Source: Methylorubrum thiocyanatum (GTDB taxonomy: Bacteria > Pseudomonadota > Alphaproteobacteria > Rhizobiales > Beijerinckiaceae). Taken from it: a stretch of 64,000 bases of DNA. The stretch lies in contig JACJIB010000003.1 of assembly GCA_014138645.1 (NCBI GenBank), positions 1-64,000 on the forward strand, in the 5' to 3' direction. Positions within the stretch are counted from its first letter, which is position 1; every line of letters begins with the position of its first letter. The position numbers and the translations under genes are program-made. Positions 47,302 to 54,933 of this stretch are shown here, piece after piece. The notes under the pieces were generated by a model, which worked only from the letters and a program-made list of their open reading frames with translations, did not search any database and was not told the DNA's origin.

Positions 47302-48483
47302 ATGATCCCCTTCGATCTCCTCTCGCCGGAGACCGGCCATCCGCTGAAGGCCGACGGCGCGCATGCCCTGCGCGACGTCGAGACCGGGGCGCGCTGGCCG
47401 GTCGTCGATGGCATTCCCTACCTTCGCACCGGCCGCGACAGCCTCGTCGCCGCCGCCCTCGACCATCTCGACGCCGGCCGTGTGGAGGACGCTCTCGTCC
47501 TCCTGCTGGCCGATCAGGACGATTGGTGGAACGGCCCGCCGGCCGATCCCGAAGCCTTGCGCCGTCTGGTGCGGGAGCGCGAGACCGCCACCCTGCGGCA
47601 GGCGGTGGAGTGGCTCGGCTGGGGCCGCGTCGGCGACTACTTCGTCAATCGCTGGACCGACCCGACCTTCCTCGCCGGCCTGAGCCTTCTGGAAGCGCAC
47701 TGGAACAGTCCTGTCTGCGCGTTTGAACTCGCCTGCGGCATCGGCCACTACCTGCGCGAGCTGAAGCGGCGTGGTGTGAAGGTCGCGGGCGCGGATGTGG
47801 TCTTCGCCAAGCTCTGGGTCGCCCGGCACTGGGTCGTCGGCGGGAAGGCGCAGCTCGTCTGCTTCGATGCCGCCTCGGCCCATTGGCCGATCCCGGAAGC
47901 GCCCGTCGATCTCGTGATCTGCAACGACGCCTTCTACTTCCTCGACGACAAGCCCGGCCTCCTCGCCTGCCTGCGTCAGACGGCCGGGGAGGAGGGCTGG
48001 CTCGCCCTCAGCCACATCCACAACAGCGGCCAGCCGGGCTTCTCGGCCGGAAAGGCGATCTCGTCCGCCGAGATCGAGGAGCTGTTCCCGGATGGGCTCG
48101 TCTACGACGACGCCGAGCTGACCCGAGCCCTCGTCGAAGCGCGCGCCCCGCAGCCGCGCGAGCCGCGTGACCTCCGGAGCTGCGAAGCCTTTTCCGTGGT
48201 GGCCGGGCCCGGCATGCGGCCGGCCCCGCGTGCACTCATCGACGGCATCACCCTGCCGCCGGCCGATGCGAGGCTTCATCTCAATCCGCTCTACGCGCCC
48301 GAGGACGGGGGTTTCGCGATCCGCTGGCCCTCCGAGCGCTACGAGGCCGAGTACGCCGCGCAGGCGACCTACCCGCTGCACTCGGAGGGCCCGGAGGCCA
48401 TCGACTGGACCGGCAAGCCCGATGCGCCCGACGCGGCGCGGGTGCGCCGCCGCGAATATGTCGATCTGCCGGAGCGTTGGTGA
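47302..48483 (+). CDS. SAM-dependent methyltransferase with N-terminal Trm112-like segment
   Basis: A 393-residue protein. Residues about 1-45 resemble a Trm112/zinc-ribbon domain that lacks its cysteines (LLSPETGHPLKADG, WPVVDGIPYLR). The class I methyltransferase core follows, with ACGIGHYLRELKRRGVKVAGADV as motif I and VDLVICNDAFYFL as motif II. The target is unknown; cluster context suggests O- or N-methylation of a cyclitol or sugar. The stop overlaps the next start by one base. Confidence 0.75.
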   Translation: MIPFDLLSPETGHPLKADGAHALRDVETGARWPVVDGIPYLRTGRDSLVAAALDHLDAGRVEDALVLLLADQDDWWNGPPADPEALRRLVRERETATLRQAVEWLGWGRVGDYFVNRWTDPTFLAGLSLLEAHWNSPVCAFELACGIGHYLRELKRRGVKVAGADVVFAKLWVARHWVVGGKAQLVCFDAASAHWPIPEAPVDLVICNDAFYFLDDKPGLLACLRQTAGEEGWLALSHIHNSGQPGFSAGKAISSAEIEELFPDGLVYDDAELTRALVEARAPQPREPRDLRSCEAFSVVAGPGMRPAPRALIDGITLPPADARLHLNPLYAPEDGGFAIRWPSERYEAEYAAQATYPLHSEGPEAIDWTGKPDAPDAARVRRREYVDLPERW

Positions 48484-49511
48484 TGGCGGAAAGCGTCGGC
48501 TGGGGCATCGTCGGGTATGGCTGGGTCGCCCGCGACTACATGGCGCCCGGCATCCGCGCCGCGGGGCACCGCCTCGTCGCGGTGGCCGATCCCGGGGCGG
48601 ATTCGCGCGCTGCGGCCGAGGCCGAGGGCGCGTGCGCGCATGCCGACCTCGCGGGGCTGATCGCCGAGCCGGCGGTCGAGGCGGTCTATGTCGCAACTCC
48701 CAACCACCTGCATCGCGGCGCCGTCGAGGCGCTCTGTGCCGCCGGCAAGGCGGTGCTCTGCGAGAAGCCGATGGCCGCCGCGCTGTCCGACGCCGAGGCG
48801 ATGGCGGCGGCGGTGCGCAAGACCGGCGCCTTCTACGGCACCGCCTTCGACCAGCGCCACCATCCCGGCCACCGCGCCATGCGCGACCTCATCCGCGACG
48901 GGCGTCTCGGCACGGTGACGGCGGTGCGCATCGTCTATGCCTGCTGGCTCGACCGGGCCTGGACCTCGTTCCAGGGCCAGGACAACTGGCGCATCGACCC
49001 GGCCCAGGCCGGTGGCGGCGCCTTGATCGATCTCGCGCCTCACGGCATCGACCTCGTCGATTTCCTGCTCGGCGAGCCCATCGCCGAGATCGCGGCCCTG
49101 ACCCAGGCGCGGGCGCAGGATTACTCGGTCGATGACGGCGCGCTGCTGATCGGCCGCACCAATTCGGGCGCGCTTGCTCAGCTCAACGTCGCCTACAACT
49201 GCCCCGACGCGCTGCCGCGACGCCGGCTCGAAGTCGTCGGCACCAGGGGCATGCTGACGGCGACCGACACGATGGGCCAGACCGCGGGCGGCACCGTCAC
49301 CTTTACGGACGGTTCGAACGGCCGAAGCGAAGACATCGAATTCGACAAGGCCGCCTCGCCCTTCCTCGAACAGGTGCGCGCCTTCGGCCGTGCCCTGCGC
49401 GATCCCGCCGCCCGCGTTGCCTGGGACGCCGAGCGCGACCTTCACACCATGCGCCTGATCGCCCGCGCCTACGCGGCGGCGGGCAAACCGGCCGGCCGCG
49501 ACGCGGCCTGA
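48483..49511 (+). CDS. Gfo/Idh/MocA-family oxidoreductase
   Basis: A 342-residue NAD(P)-dependent dehydrogenase. The Rossmann fold starts at WGIVGYGWVARDYMAPGI, with AVYVATPNHLHRGAVEAL and CEKPMAAALSDAEAMA, the EKP motif providing the catalytic lysine. The C-terminal domain includes GGGALIDLAPHGIDLVDFLLG. The family covers inositol 2-dehydrogenases and sugar dehydrogenases. With Ino1 upstream, oxidation of inositol (or its phosphate) to a keto-inositol is a sensible guess. Confidence 0.85.
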   Translation: MAESVGWGIVGYGWVARDYMAPGIRAAGHRLVAVADPGADSRAAAEAEGACAHADLAGLIAEPAVEAVYVATPNHLHRGAVEALCAAGKAVLCEKPMAAALSDAEAMAAAVRKTGAFYGTAFDQRHHPGHRAMRDLIRDGRLGTVTAVRIVYACWLDRAWTSFQGQDNWRIDPAQAGGGALIDLAPHGIDLVDFLLGEPIAEIAALTQARAQDYSVDDGALLIGRTNSGALAQLNVAYNCPDALPRRRLEVVGTRGMLTATDTMGQTAGGTVTFTDGSNGRSEDIEFDKAASPFLEQVRAFGRALRDPAARVAWDAERDLHTMRLIARAYAAAGKPAGRDAA

Positions 49512-49548
49512 CGCAATTTGGGAGGAGACCGGCTCATCCAATCAAAGT

Positions 49549-49655
49549 CCTCATCCTGAGGTGCCGCATGAGCGGCCTCGAAGGATCCTCCAGATCTCGC
49601 GCGGTTACTGGAAGATCCTTCGAGGCTCCGCTTCGCTTCGCACCTCAGGATGAGG
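49549..49655. repeat. Palindromic intergenic repeat, copy 2
   Basis: About 107 bp, nearly identical in its arms to copy 1 at 39411: CCTCATCCTGAGGTGCCGCA, then GGCCTCGAAGGATC, mirrored by GATCCTTCGAGGCTCCGC and CACCTCAGGATGAGG. It lies in the only sizeable gap of the cyclitol/YcaO gene cluster. Confidence 0.9.
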
Positions 49656-49698
49656 ACGCGAGTTGGATGAATATCGGCGAGCCGCAAACAGGGTAACG

Positions 49699-51318
49699 AT
49701 GACAGCGACCGACGCCCTCGACCGGGACGACCGCGCCCACCACCCGAGCCTCGCAGCCCCGCGCCCGTACCGCCGCGGCGCCTCGCGGCGGATCGAGGGC
49801 CTGCCCGAGCGGCTGCCCGAGGCCGTGCGGGCCTATCTCGACGTGCTGCCCGAAGGGCGCGTCGTCGGCTTCAACCTCGCCGGGCTCGACCGCACCGGTA
49901 TCCCGGTCTGGTTCGTCGCGCTCTTCCTCGACGATCCGTTCTATGTCGGCGCCATGCCCTCCGGCATCGGCTACGGCGCCACCGACGACGAGGCGCTGAT
50001 CGGCGCGGTGGCCGAGATCGCCGAGAACCTGATGCCCTCCGTCGCCCTGCTGCCGCGCAAGGGCGACAATCAGGCCTCCGTCTCCTATGCCGATCTCGTG
50101 CGGGTCTACGGCGCAGGCTCCGTCGCCGATCCGCTCACCCTCTGTCTGCCGGCCGGCTCCCCCGTGGGCCGCGACACGCCGCTCGACTGGACCAAGGCGA
50201 TCCGCGCCCGCACCGGCGAATCCGTCTGGATGCCGCTAGACATCGCCGCGACCGACTATTTTGAGCTGCGCCAGGGCTACCAGCCGTTCACCAACCTCAT
50301 CACCAACGGCCTCGGCGCCGGCCCGGACGTCGCCTTCGCCCTCGGCCACGGCTTGCTCGAACTGCTCCAGCGCGACGGCAACGGTCTGCTGTTTCGCGCG
50401 CTCGACCAGGGCGTGATGCTCGACCTCGACGGGATCGGTCCCGAGACCTGCGGCATGCTCGACCGGCTGGAAAGCCTCGGCATCCGGGCTCTGCCGAAAT
50501 TCGCCACCGACCAGTTCGGCCTCACCAACCTCTACGTCGTCGGCTACGACGAGGATCCGGCGCGCACGCCCGCGCCGATCGCCCTCTCGGCCTGCGGCGA
50601 GGCCTGCGACCCCGACCGCGAGCGGGCACTTCGGAAGGCCCTGCTGGAATTCCAGGCCGCGCGGGTGCGAAAAACCTTCGGGCACGGGCCGCTGGCGCTG
50701 GCGGACACCGTGGCGCCGCCCGGCTACGTCGAATCCTTCATCCAGAAGGCGCTGCCGAGCCTCGATCTGGAAGAGAGCCGCGCGCTCCAGGCGATGCTGG
50801 CCTGGATCGACCTGTCCTCGGCCGAACTGCGCGAGGTTCTGAGCAAGACGGTCTATTCCGAGCGCAGCACGAAGGCGTTCTCGGAATTGCCGACGACCTC
50901 CGCACCGGACGGACATGCCCGCGGCCGTATCGCGCGCGAGCGGTTGGAAGAGGCCGGTTTCGACGTGCTCTACGTCGATTGCTCGCCGCCCGACGGTGGC
51001 ATCGGCGTGGTCAAGGCGATCGTGCCGGGGCTCGAGGTGGAGACCATGAGCTATTACCGCATCGGCGAGCGCAACACGCGCAAGCTGATCGAGCGCGAGC
51101 ATCCGCTGATCCGCTTCGGCACGGCGAGCGAGACTCTTCTGCCCGTCCGCCTGACGCCGGAGGCGATCGAGCGCTTCGGCGGCCAGCCCCTCTTCGACGT
51201 GGCGCTCGCGGAAGAAATCGTCGGCTCGCATTACCCGCTCTACCGTGAGCCGGAATCGCATCACGCGCCGTTCCGCTACGAGCGCCAGGGCCGCCGGGCC
51301 GAGCGGAGGACGGCATGA
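49699..51318 (+). CDS. YcaO-domain protein
   Basis: A 539-residue YcaO-family enzyme. The ATP-binding region shows SGIGYGATDDEALIGAVAEIAENLMPS, then the metal and nucleotide helix LGHGLLELLQRDGN (Glu221). The C-terminal half has VLYVDCSPPDGGIGVVKAIVPGLEVETMSYY. YcaO enzymes activate amide bonds with ATP, giving azolines, thioamides or amidines. No TfuA gene, precursor peptide, dehydrogenase partner or RiPP transporter is adjacent, so a standard RiPP pathway is not indicated. It ends ATGA into the next gene. The start at 49699 is tentative (49663 is possible). Confidence 0.85.
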   Translation: MTATDALDRDDRAHHPSLAAPRPYRRGASRRIEGLPERLPEAVRAYLDVLPEGRVVGFNLAGLDRTGIPVWFVALFLDDPFYVGAMPSGIGYGATDDEALIGAVAEIAENLMPSVALLPRKGDNQASVSYADLVRVYGAGSVADPLTLCLPAGSPVGRDTPLDWTKAIRARTGESVWMPLDIAATDYFELRQGYQPFTNLITNGLGAGPDVAFALGHGLLELLQRDGNGLLFRALDQGVMLDLDGIGPETCGMLDRLESLGIRALPKFATDQFGLTNLYVVGYDEDPARTPAPIALSACGEACDPDRERALRKALLEFQAARVRKTFGHGPLALADTVAPPGYVESFIQKALPSLDLEESRALQAMLAWIDLSSAELREVLSKTVYSERSTKAFSELPTTSAPDGHARGRIARERLEEAGFDVLYVDCSPPDGGIGVVKAIVPGLEVETMSYYRIGERNTRKLIEREHPLIRFGTASETLLPVRLTPEAIERFGGQPLFDVALAEEIVGSHYPLYREPESHHAPFRYERQGRRAERRTA

Positions 51319-52208
51319 GCCTGCGTTTCGCCTATAACACCAACGGCACCGCCAACCACCGCATCGAGGACGCGATCCGCCTCATCAAGGATGCGGGCTA
51401 TGACGGCGTCGCGCTGACCCTCGACATCCACCACCTCGATCCCTTCGCCGAGAACTGGGTTGTCGAGGCCGATCGCATTGCCAGCATCCTGAACCGGCTC
51501 GAACTCGGCTCGGTGATCGAGACCGGCGCCCGTTTCCTGCTCGATCCGACTGCCAAGCACGAGCCGACCCTGGTGACGGCCGACGCGGCGGGCCGCGCAC
51601 GGCGCGTCGGCTTCCTGAAGCGGGCGATCGAGATCGGCCGCATCCTGAATTCGGAAGCGGTGTCGTTCTGGGCCGGCGTGCCGAAGGCGGGCGTCGACCA
51701 TGGCGAGGCCCGCGGCTGGCTGATCGAGGGCCTGCGCGAAGTGGCTGACTTCGCCGCCGAAAAGGGCGTCGTGGCCGCGCTCGAACCCGAGCCCGGCATG
51801 CTCATCGAGACGCTGGACGACTTCGCCGGTCTGGACATCCCCGGCCTGTCGCTCGCCCTCGATACCGGGCACTGCCTCGTCACGGGGGAGCGCGACCCGG
51901 CCGAGGCCGTCCACGAATTCGCCCCGCGCCTCGGCACCGTGGCGATCGAGGATATGAAACGCGGCGAGCACATCCATCTTCCCTTTGGCGAGGGCGACAT
52001 GGATGTGCCGACCGTGCTCGATGCACTCGACGCCGTCGGCTTCCAAAAGCTCGTCTGCGTGGAGCTGTCGCGGGATTCGCACCGCGCCGACGTCATGGTT
52101 GGCCAAGCCCTCGAATTCCTGCGCACCTGCCGCCGTCCGGGCCCCGGCCTGCCGGCGCCGGACACCGCGCCGCGCGAGACCGCCGTTCCGGGAATGCCGA
52201 ACCCATGA
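51315..52208 (+). CDS. Sugar-phosphate isomerase/epimerase-like TIM-barrel protein
   Basis: A 297-residue protein of the xylose-isomerase-like TIM-barrel family (IolE/IolI/Hyi type). The pattern is IKDAGYDGVALTLDIHHLD, then VVAALEPEPGMLIETLDDFA, LSLALDTGHCLVTGE and AIEDMKRGEHIHLPFGEGDMD, and VCVELSRDSHRAD. These give metal-binding Glu, Asp, His and Glu in strand order. It probably isomerises or dehydrates a keto-inositol or sugar intermediate. It overlaps the YcaO gene by four bases. Confidence 0.85.
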   Translation: MSLRFAYNTNGTANHRIEDAIRLIKDAGYDGVALTLDIHHLDPFAENWVVEADRIASILNRLELGSVIETGARFLLDPTAKHEPTLVTADAAGRARRVGFLKRAIEIGRILNSEAVSFWAGVPKAGVDHGEARGWLIEGLREVADFAAEKGVVAALEPEPGMLIETLDDFAGLDIPGLSLALDTGHCLVTGERDPAEAVHEFAPRLGTVAIEDMKRGEHIHLPFGEGDMDVPTVLDALDAVGFQKLVCVELSRDSHRADVMVGQALEFLRTCRRPGPGLPAPDTAPRETAVPGMPNP

Positions 52209-52233
52209 CAAGCGACGGACACAGCGACCTGCC

Positions 52234-53472
52234 ATGAGAATCTGCTTCGTCAGCCGCCGCTACTTCCCGGCGATCTCCGGCATGAGCGTCTACGCGCAGA
52301 ACCTCCTGCGCGAGGTCGCGGCCGCCGGCCACGATGTGACGATGATCTCGCAGTACCGGGGCGACGCGTTCGGCACGCGCGTCTATGGCGGCGGCCCGCC
52401 GCCGCCGGTGCCGGGCGTCCACGTCATCGGTCTCGAACAGCGTGGCGAGCAGGAGAACGGCGACTTCGAGCGCGACATCGACGAGATCGTCGAGACGATC
52501 GGCGCCGAGCACGCCAGGAAGCCGTTCGACGTGCTGCACGCGCAGTACGGCTACCCCACGGGCTGGGCGGTGCTGCTCGCCGGCAAGCGGCTCGGCGTGC
52601 CGACCGTCGTCTCGATCCAGGGCGGCGATGGCCACTGGGTCGGTTCCTGCTGCGAGACCCATCGGCGGGCGATGGTCGAGGTGCTGGCCCATGCCAATGC
52701 CCTGCTGATCGGCGGCCAATCCTTCGTGAAGGAGGTCTGCGACCGGCTCGGCTCCGATCCTGCCCGTTTCACCATCGTGCCGGGCGCGGTCGATACCGCG
52801 CGCTTCACGCCCGGACCACGCTTCGGGGCCGAGCTGGAGGACGAGGAGCCGGTGCGGCTGCTCTATCACGGCCGGGTGGATCGCCGGAAAGGCGTGCTCG
52901 ACTTCCTCGACGCCCTGGAGCGCCTCTGGGAGGCCGGGGTACCGTTCGATGCGGCGATCTCCGGCATCGGACCGGATGTCGAGGCCGCCCGCGCGCGGGC
53001 CGACGAGATCGGCTTCACCTCGGCGCAGGTCCGCTTCACCGGTTACGCCGATTACGACACCGTGCCCGACCTCTATCGCGAGGCGGACGTGTTCGTCTCG
53101 CCGACCTACGCGGAAGGATTCTCGAACACGATCCTCGAAGCGATGGCGGCCGGACACGCGGTGGTCTCGACCCATTCGGTCGGCGTCTCCGATTGTCTGC
53201 GCGACGGCGAGAACGGCTTGCTTGTCGATCCAGGCGATGTGCGGGGCCTCGCCGACGCCCTGCGGCGCGTGATCGAGGATGGCGATCTGCGCCAGCGTCT
53301 TGCGGAGGCGGGACTCGAGGAGTGCCGCCGGGTCTATTCCTGGACCGCAGTCGGCCGGCAGATCATGGACGTATACGCCCAGGTCGCCCGCGAGCACCCC
53401 CATACGGACATTCCGGACACGCTGCCTCTCGATCCGGATTGTCGCTTCCGCAAGGAGCCGCACCTGCTGTGA
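52234..53472 (+). CDS. GT4 glycosyltransferase, MshA-like
   Basis: A 412-residue retaining glycosyltransferase of the GT-B fold. The N-terminal domain starts MRICFVSRRYFPAISGMSVYAQNLLREV and has the Gly-rich loop where MshA has GGMNVYV. The C-terminal donor domain has HGRVDRRKGVLDFLDALERL and the EX7E pair Glu294/Glu302 in YAEGFSNTILEAMAAGHAV. In mycothiol synthesis MshA joins GlcNAc to inositol phosphate. With ino1 and a PIG-L gene in the same cluster, a similar glycosyl-inositol product is plausible. It ends GTGA into the next gene. Confidence 0.88.
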   Translation: MRICFVSRRYFPAISGMSVYAQNLLREVAAAGHDVTMISQYRGDAFGTRVYGGGPPPPVPGVHVIGLEQRGEQENGDFERDIDEIVETIGAEHARKPFDVLHAQYGYPTGWAVLLAGKRLGVPTVVSIQGGDGHWVGSCCETHRRAMVEVLAHANALLIGGQSFVKEVCDRLGSDPARFTIVPGAVDTARFTPGPRFGAELEDEEPVRLLYHGRVDRRKGVLDFLDALERLWEAGVPFDAAISGIGPDVEAARARADEIGFTSAQVRFTGYADYDTVPDLYREADVFVSPTYAEGFSNTILEAMAAGHAVVSTHSVGVSDCLRDGENGLLVDPGDVRGLADALRRVIEDGDLRQRLAEAGLEECRRVYSWTAVGRQIMDVYAQVAREHPHTDIPDTLPLDPDCRFRKEPHLL

Positions 53473-54230
53473 CGCGTACCGCGCTCGCCGTTTCGCCGCA
53501 TCTCGACGATGCGGCCTTCTCCGCCGGCGGCACGCTGGCACGGCTTGCCGCGCGGGGCTGGCGCGTCGTGATGGCGACGATCTTCACCGCCTCGGTGTCC
53601 GATCCGCGGGGCTTTGCCCTGGCATGCCAGCTCGACAAGGGCTTGGCGCCCGAGATCGACTACATGGCCCTGCGCCGCGAGGAGGATCGGGCGGCGGCGG
53701 TCGCGCTCGGCATCGACGAGCCGGTCCACCTGCCGTTCCGCGAGGCGCCGCATCGCGGCTACGCGTCCGCTCCCGAACTGTTCGCCGAGCTTCGTGCCGA
53801 CGACCGGATCGGCGCGAACCTCGCCGACGCCTTCGAGCGGCTGGTGGCAGATACCGGCCCCGACCTGATCCTCGCGCCGCAGGCCGTCGGCGGCCACGTC
53901 GATCACATTCAGGTGGTCCGCGCCCTCCGCGGCGCGCAGGCGCCCCTGCCGGTGCTGTGGTGGCGCGACTTCCCCTATACGGTCCGCACAGCCGAGCCGA
54001 AGGAGCCGCTGCGGGCGATCTTCGCGCCCCTCCCCGAACAGGTCGTGCGCCTCGATGCGGAGGCGGAGCGTCGCAAGGCCGAGGCCTGCGGGGCCTATGC
54101 CTCGCAGATCGGTTTTCAGTTCGGCGGACGGGAGGGACTGCACGCCCGGCTTGCGGCCGAGGACGGGGTCGAGCGCTTCCGCCTCCAGGGCCGGCTCCCG
54201 CACGACCTGCGCGATGCCGGTTTCGCCTGA
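53469..54230 (+). CDS. PIG-L family deacetylase, MshB-like
   Basis: A 253-residue zinc N-deacetylase of the LmbE/PIG-L family. The N-terminal signature is SPHLDDAAFSAGG (His11, Asp13/14), as in the PHPDD motif, and the distal pair is GGHVDHIQVV (His143, His146). Family members remove acetyl groups from GlcNAc-inositol (MshB) or from other GlcNAc glycans. Its position one gene after the MshA-like GT, sharing four bases, strongly suggests it acts on that product. It starts at GTG 53469. Confidence 0.88.
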   Translation: MTRTALAVSPHLDDAAFSAGGTLARLAARGWRVVMATIFTASVSDPRGFALACQLDKGLAPEIDYMALRREEDRAAAVALGIDEPVHLPFREAPHRGYASAPELFAELRADDRIGANLADAFERLVADTGPDLILAPQAVGGHVDHIQVVRALRGAQAPLPVLWWRDFPYTVRTAEPKEPLRAIFAPLPEQVVRLDAEAERRKAEACGAYASQIGFQFGGREGLHARLAAEDGVERFRLQGRLPHDLRDAGFA

Positions 54231-54840
54231 CGCGCCGAAGAGCCTGCGCGATCCCGCCCTGCTCGAAGCGCGTCGGGCGATGGCGGACGCAGACCACGTC
54301 AAACCGTTGCGCGCCCTCGCGCAGAGAATCGCCGGAGAGCGTGGCGCCGACGTGCCCGATCCCGATCCCCTCGATGGCGGCGTCGGGGCGCGCCTGCTTC
54401 TGCTCCTGGAGACGCCGGGGCCCTCGATCGGCCGGACCGGATTCGTCTCCCGCGACAACGCCACCGGCACCGCCGCCAACCTGTTCCGATTCCTGGCCGA
54501 GGCCGGCATCGCGCGGCGGGACACCCTGATCTGGAACGCGGTGCCCTGGGTGATCCACGCGCCCGGCGCCCGCAATCGCGCGCCGCGCCGCTCGGAGGCC
54601 ACGGCCGCCGCACCCTATTTCGCGCCTCTGCTCGCCCTCCTGCCGCGGCTCGCCGTCGTGGTTCCGGCCGGACGCTTCGCGCAAGCGGCGGCCGCGCCGC
54701 TGAGCCGGCTGCGGCCCGACCTGCCGGTGATCCCGATTCCGCATCCGAGTCCGACCTATGTCTGCACCTCGCCCGCGGTGCGTGAGCGCATCCTCGCGGG
54801 TCTCAACCACGCGGCCGTGCATCTCGCGGCCGCGCCGTAA
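54214..54840 (+). CDS. Uracil-DNA glycosylase-fold protein
   Basis: A 208-residue protein of the UDG superfamily. It has LLLLETPGPSIGRTGFVSRDN, then IWNAVPWVIH and, near the C-terminus, IPIPHPSPTYVCT, the usual ring of substrate-binding segments. Classical catalytic Asp/His positions are not certain from sequence. It overlaps the PIG-L gene by 17 bases. DNA repair in a sugar cluster is odd; it may be a UDG-fold enzyme with another role, or simply a passenger. Confidence 0.7.
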   Translation: MPVSPDAPKSLRDPALLEARRAMADADHVKPLRALAQRIAGERGADVPDPDPLDGGVGARLLLLLETPGPSIGRTGFVSRDNATGTAANLFRFLAEAGIARRDTLIWNAVPWVIHAPGARNRAPRRSEATAAAPYFAPLLALLPRLAVVVPAGRFAQAAAAPLSRLRPDLPVIPIPHPSPTYVCTSPAVRERILAGLNHAAVHLAAAP

Positions 54841-54933
54841 CGGCCGAGCGTGCGTGATTTCGGCCGCATTCCCGGTGCAGGGCAGCCCTGTGGCTCTCGT
54901 CCGTCGCTGGTCTTTGGCGATCGGAGATCCTAA

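Noticed and set aside
39411..49655. Insertion sequence or CRISPR interpretation of the three palindromic repeats
   Set aside because: No transposase frame, no target duplications that I can see, and the copies are kilobases apart with no spacer pattern.
45144..54840. A complete mycothiol pathway
   Set aside because: There is no MshC ligase or MshD acetyltransferase, and the extra YcaO, dehydrogenase, TIM-barrel and methyltransferase genes do not belong to mycothiol synthesis.
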